From Kaistella chaponensis (GTDB lineage Bacteria; Bacteroidota; Bacteroidia; Flavobacteriales; Weeksellaceae), in contig NZ_FTOI01000016.1 in assembly GCF_900156725.1 (NCBI RefSeq), forward strand, positions 1-64,000: a DNA stretch of 64,000 nt, written 5' to 3'. The notes under the pieces were generated by a model. That model saw nothing but the letters and a program-made list of their open reading frames with translations, did no database searches and was not told the DNA's origin. This document shows, one piece after another, positions 60,838 to 64,000 of this stretch (positions are counted from its first letter, which is position 1; each line of letters opens with the position of its first letter). Position numbers and translations under genes: made by a program.

Positions 60838-61806
60838 TTATTTTAAGTTTTTTTGAAGGGTTGAAACTCTCTCATCTTTACCGATATGTTTCCAGCCGGG
60901 AGCTTTGAAAATATAGGAAAATTTGGACTTCAAATCGGGAGCGTTTTTTACATCTCTCATCATATTTCTAAATTCATCAAAAACAATATTGAAAACGTTA
61001 TGAGTTTTGATATCATGTAAAATTCCGTAATCGTGGGTTTTTGAGTTTTCAGATTGATACGTTCCGAAAAGATGATCCCAAATCATTAAAATTCCGCCAT
61101 AATTTTTATCTAATTCTTCTATTTGCCGGGAATGATGAACCCGATGGTTGGATGGCGAATTGAAAATTTTATCGAACCAACCGAGTTTTCCGATCGCATT
61201 GGTATGCGGCCAAAACTGAAAAATTAAATTAAACTGATGCATCATCGCAATCATAATCGGGTGAAAACCTACCAAAATAAAGGGAACATACCAAATATCA
61301 CGGTATGCGATTTCGAACCAACCTTGTCGCAAAGCCACCGCAAAACTCAGATGTTTCGCCGAATGATGATTCACATGACCCGTCCAAAAGAGCCTGATTT
61401 GATGACTTAATCGGTGATGCCAATAAAATCCAAAATCCTGCACAATCAATACTAAAAGCCACAACCACCCATGATTGAGGTGCCATTTTAAAGTAATAAA
61501 ATCATTGAAATTTTTAATTCCAAAAAAATCGGTGATTCTGAAGTGATTGTAAATCCAAAAGAAATAAGACAACGAAATTGCCTTCATTCCAAAATCTAGA
61601 AAAACAGCTCCTAAACCTAGTCCAATGCTGGAAAGTTCGTCTTTGACTAATTTTTTGGTAAAAAGTTTTTGTGGAATTTGATACAGAAAAGTTTCGCCCA
61701 AAATCAACAGAATAAATCCCGGAACAAAATACGTCACCGGATCGGTAAAATCTAGTGGACTAAACAATCCGTGGTTGTTGAAAAACTGAGAAAGACGTTC
61801 TTTCAT
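60838..61806 (-). CDS. sterol desaturase/fatty acid hydroxylase family protein
   Basis: 322 residues with four to five membrane segments. His clusters for a di-iron site: HHRLSHQ near 150, HVNHHSAKH near 165 and HRVHHSRQ near 240. This is the C5-sterol desaturase/fatty acid hydroxylase fold; in bacteria the substrates are often fatty acids, sphingolipids or carotenoids. The start is six bases after the prfB stop, so it is probably co-transcribed with prfB. Confidence 0.85.
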   Translation of the reverse strand: MKERLSQFFNNHGLFSPLDFTDPVTYFVPGFILLILGETFLYQIPQKLFTKKLVKDELSSIGLGLGAVFLDFGMKAISLSYFFWIYNHFRITDFFGIKNFNDFITLKWHLNHGWLWLLVLIVQDFGFYWHHRLSHQIRLFWTGHVNHHSAKHLSFAVALRQGWFEIAYRDIWYVPFILVGFHPIMIAMMHQFNLIFQFWPHTNAIGKLGWFDKIFNSPSNHRVHHSRQIEELDKNYGGILMIWDHLFGTYQSENSKTHDYGILHDIKTHNVFNIVFDEFRNMMRDVKNAPDLKSKFSYIFKAPGWKHIGKDERVSTLQKNLK

Positions 61807-61812
61807 AAATAT

Positions 61813-62925
61813 TTACAAATCCAAATCATCATCCGAAACTGCGGTTCCATCTGCCATTAAAAATGCTTTCAAAAACGGCGTGATATCGCCGTTCATGACA
61901 CCATCAACATCTGAAGTTTCATGTCCGGATCGCACATCTTTTACTAATTTGTAAGGATGCATTACATAATTTCGGATTTGGCTTCCCCACTCTATTTTCA
62001 TTTTACCGGCTTCAATTTCGTTTCTGGCTTTCATTCTTTCGGCGAGTTCCATTTCATACAAACGGGATTTCAGCAATTGCATGGCTTTTTCTTTATTCTG
62101 TAGCTGTGATCTGGATTCAGAATTCTCGATAATAATTCCGGATGGAGCGTGACGAAGACGAACCGCGGTTTCAACCTTATTCACATTTTGTCCTCCTGCA
62201 CCACTCGAACGCATGGTTTCAAAGGAAATATCGGCAGGATTAATATTGATTTCAATGGTGTCATCAACCAAAGGATAGACGTAAACCGAGACAAAACTCG
62301 TGTGGCGTTTTGCATTAGAATCGAATGGAGAAATTCTCACCAAACGATGCACTCCATTTTCACCACGCAAATATCCGAAGGCAAATTCGCCATCTATTTC
62401 TAAAGTTACGGTTTTCACACCAGCAACTTCACCTTCCTGAAAATTGAGTTCGCGTAATTTGTAACCTTGTTTTTCTGCCCACATGCTGTACATTCTCATG
62501 AGCATTTGTGCCCAATCGCAAGACTCTGTTCCACCTGCTCCCGCGGTAATTTGGAGAACAGCAGAAAGTTCATCGCCTTCATTAGACAACATATTTTTGA
62601 ACTCTAAATCTTCGATTTTTTGTAAAAGTATCGGGAAAGATTCGTCGAGTTCCTGTTCGGAATCGGGATCTTCTTTTGCAAAATCAATTAAAACTTGAAT
62701 GTCTTCAAAACGCGCAAAAATTTCTTCATAATCATTGACCCACTTTTTTTTGGAACGAAGTTGCTTCATAAAAATCTCCGCTTCTTTTGGTTGATCCCAA
62801 AATTCCGGAGAGAGTGTTTTCTCTTCGTCGTTAGAAACTTCTATTTTTTTCTTTTCAATTTGAAGATATTTGTACAGTTCACTAATTCTGGCTTGAATAT
62901 CTTTTATCTGGTCGCTGTTGATCAT
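61813..62925 (-). CDS. prfB: peptide chain release factor 2
   Basis: 370 residues in one frame. The stop-codon recognition motif SPF is in [12 protein letters not shown] near residue 205, and GGQ is in [19 protein letters not shown] near 250. The coiled N-terminal domain opens with [21 protein letters not shown]. No in-frame TGA and frameshift site occurs near codon 26, so the autoregulated frameshift of many bacterial prfB genes is missing. The TAAATTTG box ends four bases before the ATG. Confidence 0.95.
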   Translation of the reverse strand: MINSDQIKDIQARISELYKYLQIEKKKIEVSNDEEKTLSPEFWDQPKEAEIFMKQLRSKKKWVNDYEEIFARFEDIQVLIDFAKEDPDSEQELDESFPILLQKIEDLEFKNMLSNEGDELSAVLQITAGAGGTESCDWAQMLMRMYSMWAEKQGYKLRELNFQEGEVAGVKTVTLEIDGEFAFGYLRGENGVHRLVRISPFDSNAKRHTSFVSVYVYPLVDDTIEININPADISFETMRSSGAGGQNVNKVETAVRLRHAPSGIIIENSESRSQLQNKEKAMQLLKSRLYEMELAERMKARNEIEAGKMKIEWGSQIRNYVMHPYKLVKDVRSGHETSDVDGVMNGDITPFLKAFLMADGTAVSDDDLDL

Positions 62926-62929
62926 AATG

Positions 62930-62937
62930 CAAATTTA
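62930..62937 (-). promoter_or_regulatory. -7 box for prfB, near-leaderless
   Basis: TAAATTTG on the minus strand is followed by CATT and the ATG. The start of transcription would fall at or next to the start codon. Confidence 0.5.
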
Positions 62938-62983
62938 ATGAATTTTTTGCCGACGAATTTCACAGATTTTTATAGATTTTTTT

Positions 62984-63223
62984 TTACAATACTCCGATAA
63001 TTTTTGTGATGAACTTTTTATCGATTTGGATAGTGTCGAAATTGACCAAAATACCCAATTTCAAACCTGTAAGTAGAAGATAAGTATGTAATTATTTTTG
63101 ATGAACCTTAATCGAAAATTGACTTTTTACTCTAAATCCATCATCTTCACCTTCGTACGATGATACATTTTCACAAACATTTACCCACAAACCATGATCA
63201 ATTTCTTTTCCAACATCAAACAT
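62984..63223 (-). pseudogene. GxxExxY-family protein remnant
   Basis: In one frame the strand reads MFDVGKEIDHGLWVNVCENV ... IKVHQK, TAA, then LHTYLLLTGLKLGILVNFDT and a final IIGVL stop. The last part matches the end of GxxExxY proteins (VHxAQLLTYLKLTGLKLGLLINF). The TAA falls where Gln is expected (Q to stop). The N-terminal ~40 residues do not match the family and a poly-A run lies just before the ATG, so internal sequence is probably lost. This lies in the 389-base gap before the FAD protein. Confidence 0.5.
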
Positions 63224-63314
63224 TGATTTTTTTTTTTTTAAACAAGTAATTTCATGAAAATCCACATGAGTACTATTTTTTTCATCTCATTTAGAATCTG
63301 TGATATTAAGGAAA

Positions 63315-64000
63315 CTATAATAAATCACCCACCATTTCACCAATTTTTGGCGCTAAAGCAACCCCCATTCCGGAAAGGCGAACTGCTACAATTTGCCGAT
63401 TAGAAATTTGATTTACAATCGGAGATTTTTCTTTTCCCATTGCCATTATTCCCGACCAACGCTGCGAAATTTCGAATTCTTGGTTTGGCAAAATAACTTC
63501 TTTCAAAAAATTTTCTAAATAATTTTGAAGAAATTCTGTCGTTTCTAAAGCCGTAGTTTCTTCGGTTTCAAAATCTTGATTTCTCGCGCCTCCTAAAAGA
63601 ATTCGATTTCCTAAATTTCGGAAATAAATGTAACCTTCATCATAATGAAATGTTCCTTTCAACTGCAAATTTTCGAGTGGTTCTGTGAGCAGAATTTGAC
63701 CTCGAACAGGTATTAAATCTACCTCTGAAATTAAATCTTTTGCAAAAGCATTGGTTGCAATCACCAATTTTTGAGTTTCAATCTGGAAAAATTGGGTAAT
63801 AATCTGAACTTTATTTTCGTCTTCCAAGATTTTCAAAACTTCCGTTCCAAAAAGAAATTCAACTCCCAAACTTTGACTTTTTTCTAAAAGTTTCTGTAAT
63901 AATTTCCCCGAATGCAAGGAACCTTCGCAAGGATTTTCGACTAAAAACTCCGTCTTTTGAAGTCCAAATTTTGCAATTTGATCTTGATTTAAAAAGAAGG
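63315..64000 (-). CDS. FAD-dependent oxidoreductase (DAO family), partial
   Basis: The C-terminal ~229 residues are present and the gene continues past the right edge; the TTG at 63917 is not a real start because the frame is open to 64000. IETQKLVIATNAFAKDLI, IPVRGQILLTEPL, YIYFRNLGNRILLGGARNQD and the end IVAVRLSGMGVALAPKIGEM match the FAD-binding and substrate domains of D-amino-acid/glycine oxidase-like enzymes. The N-terminal GxGxxG is outside the window. Substrate unknown. Confidence 0.8.
   Translation of the reverse strand, partial: FFLNQDQIAKFGLQKTEFLVENPCEGSLHSGKLLQKLLEKSQSLGVEFLFGTEVLKILEDENKVQIITQFFQIETQKLVIATNAFAKDLISEVDLIPVRGQILLTEPLENLQLKGTFHYDEGYIYFRNLGNRILLGGARNQDFETEETTALETTEFLQNYLENFLKEVILPNQEFEISQRWSGIMAMGKEKSPIVNQISNRQIVAVRLSGMGVALAPKIGEMVGDLL

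Noticed and set aside
1-64000. CRISPR arrays, rRNA operons, prophage or plasmid replication genes
   Set aside because: No spaced direct repeats, rRNA sequence, phage structural genes or replication initiators were seen.

Overview
The window is AT-rich and uses promoters of the Bacteroidetes type: a TTG near -33 and a TAnnTTTG box near -7, seen in front of more than a dozen genes, with few Shine-Dalgarno sequences. Two secreted proteins carry type IX secretion sorting domains (one type B, gliding-associated; one type A). Together with an OmpP1/FadL porin, a bacterial alpha-2-macroglobulin and a DUF4476 protein, this points to a Flavobacteriia chromosome, most likely Weeksellaceae (Chryseobacterium and relatives). 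Gene density is that of ordinary chromosome. I see no rRNA, CRISPR array, prophage or complete insertion sequence; there is one tRNA.

Layout. 0.2-9.4 kb: type IX cargo, a TPR partner, a CvfB-like RNA-binding protein, a catalase-fold protein, a DUF4476 protein and a second type IX cargo. 9.7-11.2 kb: lpdA. 11.2-11.6 kb: repeat-rich intergenic DNA. 11.9-14.3 kb: a glycosyltransferase and an Rrf2 regulator next to the NAD(P)-binding protein it probably controls. 14.3-17.8 kb: recQ followed by two tandem toxin-antitoxin units, one with a dead toxin. 18-22.3 kb: kdsD, tatC, an MBL-fold hydrolase and a TspO-like protein. 22.4-26.9 kb: a PaaJ/PcaF-like thiolase, three small genes, a Crp-like regulator and a 3-hydroxyacyl-CoA dehydrogenase. 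27-30.7 kb: a TolC/HlyD/ABC-2 permease export operon. 31-36.8 kb: alpha-2-macroglobulin. 36.9-43.8 kb: a UbiA-like membrane protein, a POTRA/barrel protein, recF, a DciA-like protein, a Gcr-type membrane protein and mtgA. 43.8-48.3 kb: a binding lipoprotein, tRNA-Arg, prmA, a GT2 glycosyltransferase and a THUMP RNA methyltransferase. 48.4-57 kb: a methyltransferase, a ZIP transporter, OmpP1, a Tyr/Gly-rich lipoprotein, proS, a DUF937-OmpA fusion and mntH. 57.3-64 kb: grpE-dnaJ, an esterase-like lipoprotein, DedA, a fatty acid hydroxylase-type protein, prfB, a GxxExxY pseudogene and a partial FAD oxidoreductase.

The most interesting signals are outside ordinary coding. (1) A family of intergenic elements has conserved end blocks and a variable stem-loop: two close copies (11373-11481 and 23714-23830) and one diverged copy (45906-46053). 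(2) A small CCCGAT...ATCGGG palindrome is nested in two of these copies and is also inserted in frame in the GT2 gene (46821-46853). (3) The tandem toxin-antitoxin array lies directly behind recQ; one toxin is dead and its antitoxin has a doubled C-terminal motif. (4) A matching pair of 19-bp operators stands before the Rrf2 gene and the gene after it. (5) A palindromic metal-regulator-type operator overlaps the mntH promoter. (6) Several genes appear to have leaderless or nearly leaderless transcripts.
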